Assembly: GCA_030248215.1 (NCBI GenBank)
Contig: JASANG010003365.1
Location: forward strand, 1-64,000
Direction: 5' to 3'
Length of the DNA stretch: 64,000 nucleotides
Source of the DNA: Enoplolaimus lenunculus
Taxonomy: Eukaryota > Nematoda > Enoplea > Enoplida > Thoracostomopsidae
Shown: piece after piece, positions 35,877-48,800 of the stretch
Layout of the letters: every line of letters starts with the position of its first letter
How positions within the stretch are numbered: the first letter of the stretch is position 1
Notes under the pieces: generated by a model
Told to the model about the DNA's origin: nothing
What the model saw: only the letters and a program-made list of their open reading frames with translations
Database searches by the model: none
Made by a program: the position numbers and the translations under genes

Positions 35877-36678
35877 ATTTCCACCGATACACAGAGAACG
35901 CAAAATTTATAAGCTACAATAATCAAGGGAACTGCAGCATTAGAAACGGGTGACATTTTCTCTCGAACTATGGTATTATTTTAAATTTTCACAAAACAGA
36001 GTCGTCGAAACTATTTTCGATTCTAGAAAGCTATCGCGAAAATGTGAAACAAATCTCTGCCGACCGGATAATGCTCAAAAGCTTCGAAATAGGCAGCGTC
36101 GAGCGCAAACTATTTTCAAACGAGACTGCCACCTCAGGCCGTGGCATAAATAAAGACCTTACTCCATATTTTCACACTAATCTCAAAAACCAAAGGCGCT
36201 CGTCTTGCGGACACAAAGAAACGCTGCCGGAGAAATATGCTAAAACAAAGCCACACAAGATTGGTTTGAACGTAGATATCCTAATCATAGCATGTCATTT
36301 TGACCGTTTATATGTCGGAATTCATTAGGCAATTGAGTTACAAAAAGCACGCGATGTAGCATATTTTCTTTTGGGGTTTGGAAGAACAAATGATGCCATG
36401 CCGCGTGTGTACTAAACCTGTAATATTGCTTTCTACGAAACTACCATGTACCAAGTGACAGGCGGACAGTGGCGAATCTAGAAATTTGTAACGAGTGAAA
36501 TGCGTAATATACTGTTAAAAAAATCTCGTGAGTGAAGCAACCGTGAAGCCAAACGTAATTTTCCTGGCACAAATGTAAAAATTAGCAAGATAAGCAAGAA
36601 TACTTACCATATTAACGCAAAAAAGTTTCTGATTGAAAGAAGAACAAATACCCTCTGGATCTGCCCCTTCATTTTAAA

Positions 36679-36713
<35 letters not shown>

Positions 36714-36748
36714 CATTATTATTATTATTATTATTATTATATTATTAA
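36679..36748. repeat. ATT trinucleotide microsatellite
   Basis: About 70 bp of tandem ATT/TTA with one CATT interruption. Confidence 0.95.
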
Positions 36749-36778
36749 CCATTATAGCGAGCCGATATGTGTGAAATT

Positions 36779-36900
36779 AAAACCCTCACAGCCGCATGAA
36801 CATTTTCTATTTCATCTGAGATCTATTTTAAAGCTAAGATTCGATAACCGAGACTCTCGGATGAGAGGCAGCAACACTCGTCGATAAGAGCATAATACTC
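36779..36900. mobile_element. Old relative of the tRNA-bearing piggyBac-like MITE
   Basis: ACCCTCACAGCCGCATGAAC, TTTTCTATTTC, CTGAGATCTA and GATTCGATAAC follow in the same order as in the 60142-60988 copies, with many changes. The right half is not recognisable. Confidence 0.5.
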
Positions 36901-37014
36901 GGAAAAGGATCTCGCTTCTTATGAAAAATTGGAATACGCATATGTGTACCTTTCGCATTTGTCTAATCAAAAATGCTTAACATTGAAGATTTACATGTAA
37001 CTGGCAAGATGCAA

Positions 37015-37395
37015 CCTGAAGATAAAAACGCCAGAGCCGAATTTGGGCCAGAATCCGGAGCCGGGGTTACCAAAACATGCTGGAACCGGAAGCGGAGTTG
37101 ACGCAAAATTACGTATTTCAAATGTTTTAATAATAATTAATTTGTTAACATTAATGGCAAATATCTATAAAGAGCTGTCAAAAATTTTGATTTTAGGGTT
37201 ATTTTTATAGAAGTGCCGTCAATTTGTTCTCAAAATTGTACCAAAACTTGTAGGCAAACGCACCGACCGATACAATTTGTGTAAAACTATAAAAAATTTC
37301 ATCGCCGAAATTGTCAGAACTTCCGACAAAAAATCTACCACGTCGGAGGCGGGGCCGGGCACAGACCTCCGGTTATAACCGAATGACCGGCACTG
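37015..37395. mobile_element. Worn MITE of the CCGGAG hexamer type
   Basis: Starts near GATGCAACCTGAAG with AATCCGGAGCCGGGG and GGAACCGGAAGCGG, and closes with GGAGGCGGGGCCGG and GACCTCCGGTTATAACC. The mirrored GC-rich hexamers on both sides of an AT-rich core fit the local MITE plan; no target duplication identified. Confidence 0.45.
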
Positions 37396-38327
37396 GATAC
37401 AGCGAAGCTCGTGACTAGAAAAAGTCCATTTTTGAACATTATCATATTGGGGGCGCTCTGCTTACAATCGGCACAGCAGTGATGTAACCCAATGCTTTAA
37501 TGTCACGCTTTATGCTTAGCTTTAGCTTTACGCATTTAATAATATTTCACAAAAGCATAAAAAGTATTAACATTTGCCTATGAAAATTACTAAAACTTTA
37601 TGTTATGAAAATATACTATTCTCAAACTAAAATTGTCTGGTGGTATATCGAAACACAACTAAGGTATCAAAGTAGAACACAGTCAAGTGAAAACTCCATT
37701 TTCTCGCCACGGCACAGGCTACTTAGCCCGTATGCGCCTGCATGGGGGCAATTTCTAAGTAAAATTAATTGAATGCGACGTATGACAGTCGCACTTAGAG
37801 CAGCACTAAGCGAAACCACAGATCCAATGCGGGATAAATGGTTTCAAGTTTCACTTATGGCACGCAAATATATATTGCGCGTAGAGTACATAACTTAAGG
37901 ATTCCGAAAGCCTTTCGGACATGAAAACTACTTTGAAATTGTTGAATTCGCAACACAGACTGCGTAGTTTTCAATTAACCGACACTTCAATATTTACCTA
38001 TATGTATAATTTTAAAATTTAGTTTTTGCCTATACTCTTATATTTTTAACTGCGTATATAGCAGAATCAACAGTCTGCGCACAGTAACAACTAATAACAC
38101 GTTGATCCCTCAGCTCGAATTGCGAGCTAGTTATTTCTGAGTTAATAAAACGAAAAGAGTGTATAATTTTATTTACAAATGTATGCAACTGGCAACGTTT
38201 TGTGTACAAAAATGTACCCAGCGCACGTTGCGTTTCTGCATTGCCCTTCTATATAGGGCTCTACAGTTGAAATATTCTCACAGTTTCAGACGTTGTAATA
38301 TTCCAATATTGTGGGTGCTCCCCTTAG

Positions 38328-38856
38328 GGTTGCGCTGTACTTTTTAATTATGTAAATGCCGTTCGGCGCCGTCCGTCAACGTGCGTACGTGCGCAAATTT
38401 ACTCACGTATGATAGCGTATGGTGACGGAGGGGCACCATAAGGACGGTGAAGCGCCCAAGGCTTCGAACACTAAAAACTTATTTGAGGTCCAGGGCCATA
38501 GCAGTCACCCGCCCCATTTGCGGACCCATTCTCTAAAGGGACCCCTCCATAACCGGTTGAAATACCGCCGAAGTTTTGAAATGCGTATGGTTTAATGGCT
38601 TCACACGGCCTACAATTTAAAGTTTAAGGGAATCCCCACCACTGGTTGCTGTGGCACTGTTGGGGTCCACAAAGGCACAAAAGCGATTGGGTTGCGCTAT
38701 ACTTGACGTCCGGCGTTGTCCGTCACCGTGCGTCACCCGTACGGTGCTGTCTGTCACTATGTCCGTCACCATACGTTATCGTACGTGAGTTATTTGCGTA
38801 CAATACAGCACGGTGACGCACGGCGCCGCGCGTCAACAAAAGCATAGCGCAACCCA
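38328..38856. mobile_element. MITE cluster with CCGTCA hexamers
   Basis: 38689-38855 has inverted tips GGGTTGCGCTAT / ATAGCGCAACCC around runs of TCCGTCACCGTGCGTCACC and their inverse. 38328 starts with the same tip (GGGTTGCGCTGTAC) and similar CCGTCAACGTGCG motifs, so two copies or a split copy are present. The 38480-38690 part repeats a GGTCCAGGGCC block also found near 11010. A relative may lie at 25590-25760. Confidence 0.55.
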
Positions 38857-39149
38857 TAAACCAAATGCTGATCATGAGCATTTATATATCCTTGTATCGT
38901 TGACAATTAACCAGTGCATGACAAGGTGCATCTTGTCTGTCACATTTGTTTCGCTAAACAATATGATTTTGACAAAATAACACTCTTTAGCATACGACCA
39001 TTTTAGGGAGCGGGTTCAGGATGTCTACAATTGACCCAATAGGAACCGTGTCTCAAACGACATTCTCACCAATCATAATTTATCGATAGGACAATAATTT
39101 TTCATCAAACTAGTTGATCGTCTACAAATACAAACAACGTCTGCTCGAG

Positions 39150-40576
39150 AACACGGGCTGGACACCGTAATCAACTCAGATCAGCGCGAGAATCAACCAA
39201 ACTGAGATGAGATTTGGCTGAGTTACACTGGAAATCCCAGTAAAGTTGATTTTAACTAAAGACTGAGTTGAATCGCTCAGTCTGAGTTAGAACTTTCTGA
39301 ACTCAGAATTCTGAACCAATAAAACTCACTCTGACTTAATTATTCAACTCACGCGGAATCAACTGAACTCAAACTGAGGATCAACTAAACTCAGAGTGAG
39401 TTAATATTTACTGTAATTAACTCAGAAATTATATGTTAATATTTACTGTAATTAACTAAGAAATTATATATTAACTCTCTAGCTGAGCTTATTAATCAAC
39501 TCATTGTAATTTACCGTGTACAGACACGTTGAAGTTGGATTTTGGCTTAAACACTCTCAATACGGCACTCCCAAAAGTAGTATTTTGCACCGGATAGGAG
39601 CCGGCCGGCGGTCACTGACCTGCAGGCGGACACTTACCGGCAGGCGGCAGGCTGCACAGTAAATTTCCAGTGAGTTAATTTAATAGCTTAGAAAGAGTTG
39701 AATTTACTCAGAAGCTTGAGCTCTGAATTGAGACTGTAACAACTCAGACATCTGCGTTAAATTCAACTCATTTTGAGTTATTTATCAGCTGAAACGGAGT
39801 TAACTGAACACAGAGTGAGAATCAAACCAACTCAGAGTGAGTTAATGCTTACTGTTACTAATTCAGACTTCACTAACTCGGGGTTCATTAATCACCTCAT
39901 TAGAATTTACAGCGCGGTCATCGGCTGGCCGATCAGTACTTGCTTATAACAGAAGAAACGAAAAACATTGCGACATCATCAATTTAATATTTTAAATCTT
40001 ATTTAGATTTCGATTCCAAAACTTTTAGCTGAAATCTAAAATGTTGCCTACAGTTATGATTATGGTCAATGTTAAGATTGAATCATTGCTTATAGTTGTA
40101 TTCCAGACAGGTCGTGCGGTGAGATAAAGCATTTCCGATAATCTGGGTTCCATTGCCTTTTAGAAAAATATAGTGAAATCTTTCACTGGACTCAATAATA
40201 TAGGGAACTAGAAATAAATGCGTCCCGAAAGGGCCATAAAAATATGTTTCCAAACTGCATCAGAAATAAATTTGCACTTAAAGTGCAAAAGCAAGTCGAA
40301 ATAAATTTTCATTGTTGAGAATTTAATTGGTAGTAAAAGGCACTGTATACAAATTCCAATTAGTTGACTTAATATCAGCAAACGTTAACTCATTCTATTT
40401 GACTTGATTCTTACTCTGATTTGAGTTGATTGCAGGAGAGTTGATAAATTGAATCAGAATGAGTTGAATCAACTTGCAATTATGAGTCCTGATAATCCTA
40501 ACTTAGACTGGTTCTGATCGTCATAGTTTAGCCTGAGTGATTCAACAAAATTAACTCACTGGAATTTTTACAATGC
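39150..40576. mobile_element. Cluster of three MITEs with CTGAGTT/AACTCA repeats
   Basis: Copies near 39224-39520, 39655-39914 and 40345-40575 begin with CACTGGAAAT or CACAGTAAATTTCCAGTG tips and consist of GAGTTGA, AACTCAG and their inverses, for example AACTCAGAGTGAGTTAA at two places. A further left tip lies at 39155. Between the first two copies is a GC-rich GGCAGGCGG-like patch (39600-39655). Non-coding foldback-type elements. Confidence 0.65.
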
Positions 40577-43500
40577 GGCAAAACCGCCCTAAATGCTACT
40601 GAACATGTGGACTCTGCAACTGAAACATATTCGCTGCGTTCCAGTTGACACTGGAGGGTTTTGATACAGTAAAATACCTTTGCAAATATATAAAAACAGA
40701 AATACAAGCTATTCTACCAATTCATTTAGCATTTGCAACATATATACTATTTTTAGAAAAATAGAAAAAACTGAGTAATTTATTTTGACAAATGAAAAAA
40801 TTCTATTATAAATTATCCTGAAAGCAGTTCCAGTATCAAAGAAAATAACGCACAGCCACAAATAAACCTATGTTTCTATTTAGAAACTCAAATGAATTGT
40901 GCAATATTCAGCATCGTTTAATAGGGCAATTTCATCTTGTCGCTAGTTGGTTTCGCAGAAAACCATTTTAAAACCATAGAAATGCTTTCAATTTCAAGGG
41001 GCCAAGCCAACCCGTGCGACAGCCGGCACAGTCACCCCCATACTCTCCATTTGGAAGCCCCACTCCAAAGAGGGATTCCCACACAAACAAGATATAAAAA
41101 ATTTAAAAATATTTTGATCACTGCAAGCGGTTTAACCCCAGAAATTTGGGTGGCACCCTGGCCAGCTCAGGCACTGCCCAAGACTAATCATTGGCATGAT
41201 ATAAGGCAGTTTAATGTTTTTTGGGAACTAAATGTGTTCGACATACAGCTTTAAAGTAGTGCGTTTTTAGACTAATTGGTTTTACGGTATAAGAAATTGA
41301 AATGTAGACCCCGAACGCTAAGACCTCTTTTGTACAAATTATACGCGACTTAAAAAAAGGTCGCTGGAATGCATTCGCAGCGACAGCTTTAATATCTGCA
41401 TCAGGGTGGTTGACCGGGAAAAATTACGGGAAAATAGAATAATGTTTTTTTTTCATTTTTTGTCCATTTTTTCCAGAGGCAGTTGGAAAAAATAGAAAAA
41501 ATGGAAATATATTCAACGATTCTTAAATATATATAATTTGCAACTAAATATAATAAAATAACGTTTGTTGTTTTTAGCTGGGAAAACGAGAAAACGGGAC
41601 AGCTCTGTTTCAGGCGATTTGCGAGAATTTTGTGTTCGGATGAGTCAGCCGGTTTGGTAGCCGTCTACAAATTTGTATCGAATTGTTCCGTTCGACAACT
41701 ATTGGGTCCGGTGGTAACAGCTACGTTATATATAAGTGCAGGATCAGTACGAGCCTGGGATGGATATTCCCATCCCGAACACCGATTTTTGGAGTCGCAA
41801 GACTATAGACGCTGTAGTCCTTTGCGATCAACCATAAGGAGTACCGCAAAGACTTTAGTCTAGAGTAACCAACCTTATATTCATTGTCATTAAAAGCAAC
41901 AAATTAAAGATAGGTAGCGCATTACTAATACAAACCTGCCGCAGCCAAAGTTCGGGCCTCCGGTTATTCCACACCTAGCCGGCGTTTGTCCAAAAATGTT
42001 TGGGTTTGGAAACTTTTTGCATATTTGAGCTTTTGATGACCAGCTCTGATCATTCCACACTCACAATACATTCTTAGTTTTCTAGCGATATTAGGAAAGT
42101 TTACTTACCGCTAATATATATATACTCGCGTTTTCCCGAGGTATAATCTTTGTAAAAATTGAATAAACTTAGCTTAATTTTATTTTATATTTTATTATAT
42201 ACTAAATGTAAAATAAACGCAAACTATTAACACAGCATCCAATAAGAATTTAGCAAAAGAAAAACTTCACAATGAAAAGCGCGCAAAATGTTGTGATCTA
42301 TCTGGAGGAAACGAAAAGTTACATTTAGTATAAAATCAAGCATTCGTTAATAGTAAGTCTTCCTTAATGAAAAAATAAAAAAGAAAAGATAAAAATTTAA
42401 AAAAATTGAAATAAAATTAAAAAGATTCTTCAATTAATTCCTGTTTCCCTATATATAGCGCAGCGACTTGTTTGATATGCTAATATTTTATTGCAAAGTC
42501 CATTTTAGAATTTCTTCCATTTCTCGTAAAATTAGTGTAACACAAAAAAAATTCCTCTAAACTCCGGGCGTTATGGCGTGCTAAACTTAAAGTTCCAAAG
42601 GTCTGGCAGGCCTTTTTGTCGCACGTCACAAAATCAGGCTTTAAGGTGTGCACAATTTTTCGATTTTTTTGCTCAAAGTGTTCTGATGAAAGGTCAACAA
42701 ACTTGCCTGAATCCTCTGTTTTCTCAAAAGACGTTATGTCCAATGAGGAACTCCGCCCAAAACACAAAAAACGTTTTCTGATATTCAACAAATTTTTCTT
42801 CAATTCAAGACAATATATCTTAATCTAGACTCCAGACATATATGTATTGAATGCAAGACATAGTTTATGAAGTTAATCAGAAATCTGTCTGAAATTTTTA
42901 ACATTTGACAGTCCAAAAGAATGTGTTTAATAAACGATTACGACAAATATTTCTGAAATACAAGACAAATATGTCTGAAACAAAAGACCTGTTAAGCTCA
43001 ACCAAAATCCCTAATTTTACAACCTATACGTCCAAAATGTAGACTAGATTGGGGAGAGCCTGAGCTCAACCCGAAATATCTTTGAAATCTGAGCATTCTC
43101 TGAAAATATAAACGGAGTGAAAGAAAGAAATTTTGTTTCTTATAAATTATATAAATCGAAATTTCTTGAACATAAGACTATGTTTTAATCATTTCAGACA
43201 TAGATTTCTGATCTGTTTCAGGCTGTTACCATCTGAAATACATTAGACATTTATGCCTTGAAAATTTATGGGCCATCTACTCAATAATGCGTGCACTAAT
43301 GCAAAAAATTGTCCTAGTCACAGAGGAGGAAACTACATCGCTCTGGCAGATTACCTATATAGAAAGTCATAAATAGGGTCAGTGCCTGAAAAGAGCTTAT
43401 GAAAACCATACCGCCTTCCTGCAGCATATTATTGTCACAACTTACAATAGCCTGCGAACACTAGTGATCCGTAGAGACTACATCGCATGCAATATTTACC

Positions 43501-44754
43501 GCTAAGTCTGTACATACGCATATGCTATTGCAAGGGCGCTGTTTCTCAATTCGTTATAGGTACATTGTGCATAGCATTGTCCAGACACCCAACCGATAGT
43601 GTCTGGAATACATATATTGTCTCTGGAACGTAGATGAGCCATTATGAAAATTGGAGTCATGGGCCGTAGCTCCCAACGCTATTAAGCGATCCTCTTTGTA
43701 CGCTATAATAATCCAAAGTTACATTACCAACGAGTTTAATGGCTCAACAATGAATTGCTCTAGTGTTGTACGTATTGGGAGCGACAACTCCTATTCTGCG
43801 GCGTGTCATTTCAAAATGCGTTGAGTTCATCTTGTGTAGTGTAAATTTCAAAATGCGTTGGGTACAGGTATGGCAGCGAATTTTTTGAAGAAACAATCAC
43901 AAGCTTGATTCAAATAGTGTAGTTATTAAAATGCAAAGTTTCTACAACACGTGATATTTGTGTAGGTAGTTTGGGAGAAAACTAGATAGATGTCATCAAA
44001 CTTTATGTGTTCCTCGATTTTTTGTTCCAAGTTTTCAAATGAACGGTCATCGTCAACTCTGTTCTATACCGAACGAACACCATCGCGAATTATATACATT
44101 TTTACTAAATTTTATTTTACAGTAAAAATAAAATTTTAGTTTCTGCAATCCATACCAGCGTATAATGAGATTGCTGATGAAATCATAATATAAATGTGGT
44201 CTTTTCTCAATTTCAACTTTGGTGTTTCCGAACGAACCATAATATATGTATACATTTTGAATTTAGGGAAGGTTTACTGAATTATATAGTTTACTTTACC
44301 GTAAACAAATATTAGACGCACGCGGATAGCGCGTCATGTTCTTTTACCAGTTAGTCGTTAATAGTGATGTTTTATGCAAAATGGAATTAACATGAGCTTT
44401 TCTCCGGTTGTAATTAGGTAGCTAGTGAACGCTTGCGTTTTGCGCTCCCATGATAATTTTGAAAAATAAACATTTGAAACAATTTGTATGATTTACTTTT
44501 CAACCACAGTCACGCACCATGGGGAGAAGTTTTGTCGAAACTGAAAGTCAAAAGGTCTGTTTAATGTAATATATGTTCTTTTCCGTTACATTTTTTGTGG
44601 TTAAAAATTCGGTGGCTCTCTCCAACTAGGGTTATTTCACCAATACAAAAAAGAAAATTAAAATGAATTTTTCGGTGGCATTGTAGTTCTCATTTTCCGG
44701 TATCCCCAAAATCACAATATTTCGCTGTGAATTTTGTTCGGAGATGATAAATAT
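40577..44754. other. No gene recognised; scattered repeat motifs
   Basis: 41401-41605 has CAGGGTGGTTGACCGGGAAA and GGGAAAACGAGAAAACGGGA near its ends, a probable worn MITE with ACGGGA motifs. 42820-43250 is rich in TGTCTGAAA/TTCAGACA motifs, another foldback-like repeat. The frame at 41630-41863 (plus) and the rest show nothing nameable. Confidence 0.4.
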
Positions 44755-45240
44755 AAGTATTTCAAGAAGCCGAAATGAGCGGTATCGGCAAGTCTCGATA
44801 TTTGGCCGGTCTCGGTGTTGATAAGTTGGGTAGGCTAGCGTACAACGGTTTCAGTTCTGAGTGCTCAGCACCTGAAAATGAGGGACGTTCCCAGGAGGTT
44901 TCCAGCGCGCTACCAACTGTGCCGCGACGTCTCACAATCCACTGCTGAGTTTTTCTGTTTTTATCCCGTATAAGAACCTCAACATTCACATGTATCATGG
45001 TTCTTCCATGTTTTTACTGCTGCTGCATATAAAAGCACTACATATGCTCGTATGCAGCAGTGGTTTTACGATGTACACCATCGGTATAAAGTTATTACTT
45101 GTCTTCATGCATCCGCATGTCACCGCATGTCACATCGGTTTCGTTTTTCTGAGTCTCGGTAGCTTTCAAACCGAGACCACAGGAAAGACAAGTTCCGGTT
45201 TTTCTGCGCTACGTTTACAGTAAACGAATTTCAATGGATT
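44755..45240. mobile_element. Worn MITE of the ACCGAG hexamer family
   Basis: GGCCGGTCTCGGTG near 44800 and TGAGTCTCGGTAG / ACCGAGACCAC near 45150-45180 bracket an AT-richer middle. Ends unclear. Confidence 0.45.
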
Positions 45241-45499
45241 TTATTGATTTTCAATAGGGATGTACCGATACCAATGTCCATTTTTGTTCTGAAAATATAC
45301 GACGCCGATTCTAATTTAATACACGATGTCTATATACCAGGGTTTTTTGTGCAAAATAGTGTGCTTTTGCACACTTAAACTTAATTTTGCACACCTAGAC
45401 TTAATTTTGCACATTAATTTGCACACCTTACAGTGAAACAAAAAATTGAAAACAAACACCTGTCTAAAACTTCTCGAAATTCATGTCCAAATAATGTTG

Positions 45500-45830
45500 C
45501 AAAAAGAAAATTAAACTGAATTTTTCCGTGATGTGTATTTTTCATTTTCCTGTTCCGTGTCCGGCACTTTTGTCAAATTCCGTTTCTGGTTCCGGTTCCG
45601 GTAAATTGTAATTCCGGTTGCACCCTGTATTTAACATCTTGCTCTGATTACATTTGGGGAAAGTGAAGAAGCTCAACTTTTCCGCTCCGAAGTAAAAATG
45701 TAATATCCAAGCAAGCAATTACTTTTCGTTCAGCAAACATATAATTTTATGTACCATACTCAAATACTTTCAACAGTGCACAAACTAAGATCCTATATCC
45801 GGTTAATATTCGGTTTCATTCTGTTGTTAG
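45500..45830. mobile_element. MITE remnants just upstream of the NSD start codon
   Basis: 45500-45627 is the right half of an ACCGGA-family copy ending AATTCCGGTTGCACCCTG. 45655-45830 matches 50280-50370 of the GGATAT-family element (CAAATACTTTCAACAGTG, then CCTATATCCGGTTAA). They lie 60-390 bp before the NSD start ATG, so they form part of its promoter or 5' leader. Confidence 0.65.
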
Positions 45831-45890
45831 AACGTGTCTATATATATTGGAAAGTTTAAGTGTAGTATAACACGATAATAAATAAATGAA

Positions 45891-48800
45891 ATGTCGAGTT
45901 TGCATGTCAACGGCGAAATGCGTGTGACGCGGCACAAATCATTGGCATCGCCGGACATAACCAAGTCATCGTCACAGCAAACCTACGGTAGTGAACAAAA
46001 TCCGAGTTCCGTTCAAAGATTAAATCAATCACCAGTTAAGCGGAAAATTGTAGAAGTTAACTATGATGTTTTGAGTTCGCATAAAATAATAGCGATGCCG
46101 AGACAAGGCGTTGAGTTTGACAAACGGGAGATAAAATCATCTGAACAACGACAATCATACGGAGTTAATACTGCCGCCGATATTGTTTGTAGCTATTCGG
46201 ATGATAGAAAACCAAATCGTGTTAGTCGCTATGGACGTCTGCAGCGCAAACGAATTCGCTATTCTGATGATTTGTTCTCACTGAGTGGGAAAAAGGTTAA
46301 GTTTTTTGTCATGAGTGAATACTGCAGAGTTCCAACGGAATTCGGATTCCGGCAATTCCGACAAAATTTGCATTCTGATTCCGATTCCGACGGCGTGTGA
46401 ATCCGATGGCGGAATTCCGGTATTTTCGGCGATCTGTATTTTTCCATTAAAATTATTTCATATTTAAGCTTATGTTCCACCTTTATTTACGACAATTAAG
46501 AAGACAAAACGAATTGCAAAAACACCTAATTTGGAGAATTATACATTGCCAGTGAAAGTTTACACTGAAAAAATACTGTGTAAACTGTGGAATAAAACCA
46601 ATTTGATTTTATGACTAAAAACTAACAAAATCATAACGTTTAAATCTAAAAATTCCGATTCTGGTTCCGACGAACAAATTTAATTACGGTTTCGATTCCG
46701 ATCCCGACTAAATTACGTTCTGGTTGGATCCCTGGTCAATTGTGTCAAAAGTTTCTTTCATGGCTTGGATTTTCGAATGTGAATAGTGATCTAGATTTAT
46801 GCACATATATGTGTTGCTATTTTCAGTCTAAAGTAAAGTACCTACGAATTTGATAGGCTAACCTAAAATAATTATACAGACAGATTTAACCACGTACGTT
46901 TTAAACTTTCCGGTTCCGACTCCGTTTCCGGTAATTTTTTCAAATTCCGGTTCCGTAAATTATAATTTCGGTTCCACCAACCTGGTGGGTGCGACCGGCA
47001 TTACAATTTACCGAAACCAGAACAGGAATTTGAAAAAATGACTGGAAACGGGACTGGAACCAGGAAGCGAAAAATATATTGCCACGGAAAAATTCATTTT
47101 AAGTTTCTTTTTCGCAATAATATTATTGGCGAAATAACCAAAGTGGGAGATATAAGGGTGCAGCTGGAATTCCGGTTCCGACATTTTTTGACCTTCCGGT
47201 CAGGGTGGCATCGAATCCACGATTTGACCGAATCCGCATCCAGTGCAAATTTGCCCAATCCAGTGCAAATTTGCCGAATCCGAATCCTGCATGTTGCAAA
47301 TTTCAGATATATATAATTTGTTTCAGAATATCAACACAATGCCAGCCGTATAACTTTTAATACGTTAATATATTTCGTTCTGACGTCAGTTGTGAGATTT
47401 CTCATCTGAAATAAAAAATATTGATTTTTATAGCAAAGTATTTATAAATTTTATTGCTTAAAAATTAAAAAAACATATTGCAGAACTTTGTTGGATTCGG
47501 CTTTTGGATTCGGCTTTTCCGCAACCGTATCCGAATCCGAACCTCTAATTTGTGCCGAATCCGAATCCGAACCTTTGTTGCCACCCTGCTCCCGTTTCAG
47601 GTTCCGGTAAATTTTTACCGGAATTAAAAATTCCTGTATTAAATTTTGGTCGGTGGAAATTAAGATATTTTACTACGATAAAAATTATTGCAATAAAGAA
47701 AATTAAAATGAATTTTTCGGTGGCATGTATATTTTTCATTTTCCCGTCCTTTTCCGGTAAATTTTTCGAATTCCGATTATGGTAAACTGTAATTAATCCT
47801 ATCTTCGAAGTAGGGATCGACCGGATCCGAGATCCGGATCCTGACTGTGTGAGCATTAATGCTTTGTTGGAATATCAGGTTAATGACATCCACGTGGAGA
47901 CCAGTGTTGTTGCGGAAGAAGAACAAATATAAAAATTTTAAAGATTTCTTTTTTAGTTGCTGTAAGTTTTGTTGACTAATTTTGCGAAACAATCAGTTGA
48001 ACTTTTTGTATTTTATATACGTTAGGTATTAAAAAATTATCCAGCTAGTAAGATCCGGATCCGGGCCGGATCTGAATTTTGAGATCCGGATTCGGATCCG
48101 GTAAATGCAAAATTTTGGATCCGGTCGTTCCCTACTTCGAAGGTTTATTTTCAGCGATTGCCAAGGTTTATCTAATATTAAATTGCTTTAGATGAGTTAA
48201 CTTAACAGTGAAGACTCAGTACAACCACCATAAAACATTATTATTTTATGAGAACGGTTCATTTCAATTCTTTTCTAAAAACACAAACGCAAGACAGATT
48301 ACAGTTTCCCAGATTAGACGCACTGATATGGGACAAGAAATGAAATTGATAGCAGTCCAGCTCACTGTTATGTGAAAAAAGTATCGGCAAATAATCAGCA
48401 CTTTTTTGCAGTGCCGACTGCCGATGCCGATACTCGCGAAAATTCCGATTATCTGGATATTCCAAATTAAAATTTCTATTTCGGATATACAAAACTTTGC
48501 GTTTTTGGGTTTCCGAACTTCAATTTTCGTTTCTTAAGCTCTTGTTTAGTGTTAGGGATAAGACCTCATATTTAAAGTGTTGAAATGCTAAAATGCTGAA
48601 CTGCATTAAAACTTTAGGCCAAGTTGACCACTGCTCTGAGAATTGGCAGGCTGCTCTTAGAATTTGCAGGCCTCAATTAATATCAGAATTTCACAGCGTT
48701 CAAACAATTTTTTACAGAGACTATGAACAATGCGGACATCCATATGGGAACAAAAGGGAAAATGCATACACATTACTTTTTATAGATTTACTAAAACCTA

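Larger units (their letters stand above)
46985..48190. mobile_element. Nested MITE stack in NSD intron 1
   Basis: An ACCGGA-family copy (46985-47156, resuming about 47796-47810 and 48135-48190) is split by a second copy of that family (about 47157-47795). The second copy is in turn split by the TCCGAA-family element 47201-47588, and the first is split again by the TCCGGA-family element 47811-48134. Matching of the outer copy to 52116-52463 shows the resumed segments (CTTCGAAGGTTTATTTTC against CTTCGATGGTATATTTTT). Confidence 0.7.

Noticed and set aside
35480-35956. 158-residue minus-strand open frame
   Set aside because: It runs through the 122-bp MITE, whose hexamers lack stops; no splice signals or domain.
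44762-44998. 78-residue minus-strand frame near the worn ACCGAG-type MITE
   Set aside because: Overlaps MITE-derived sequence and has no domain or splice context.
47545-47856. Open frames in both directions rich in Ser/Gly/Pro-Glu repeats
   Set aside because: They are translations of MITE hexamers (CCGGAA and TCCGAA), not protein genes.
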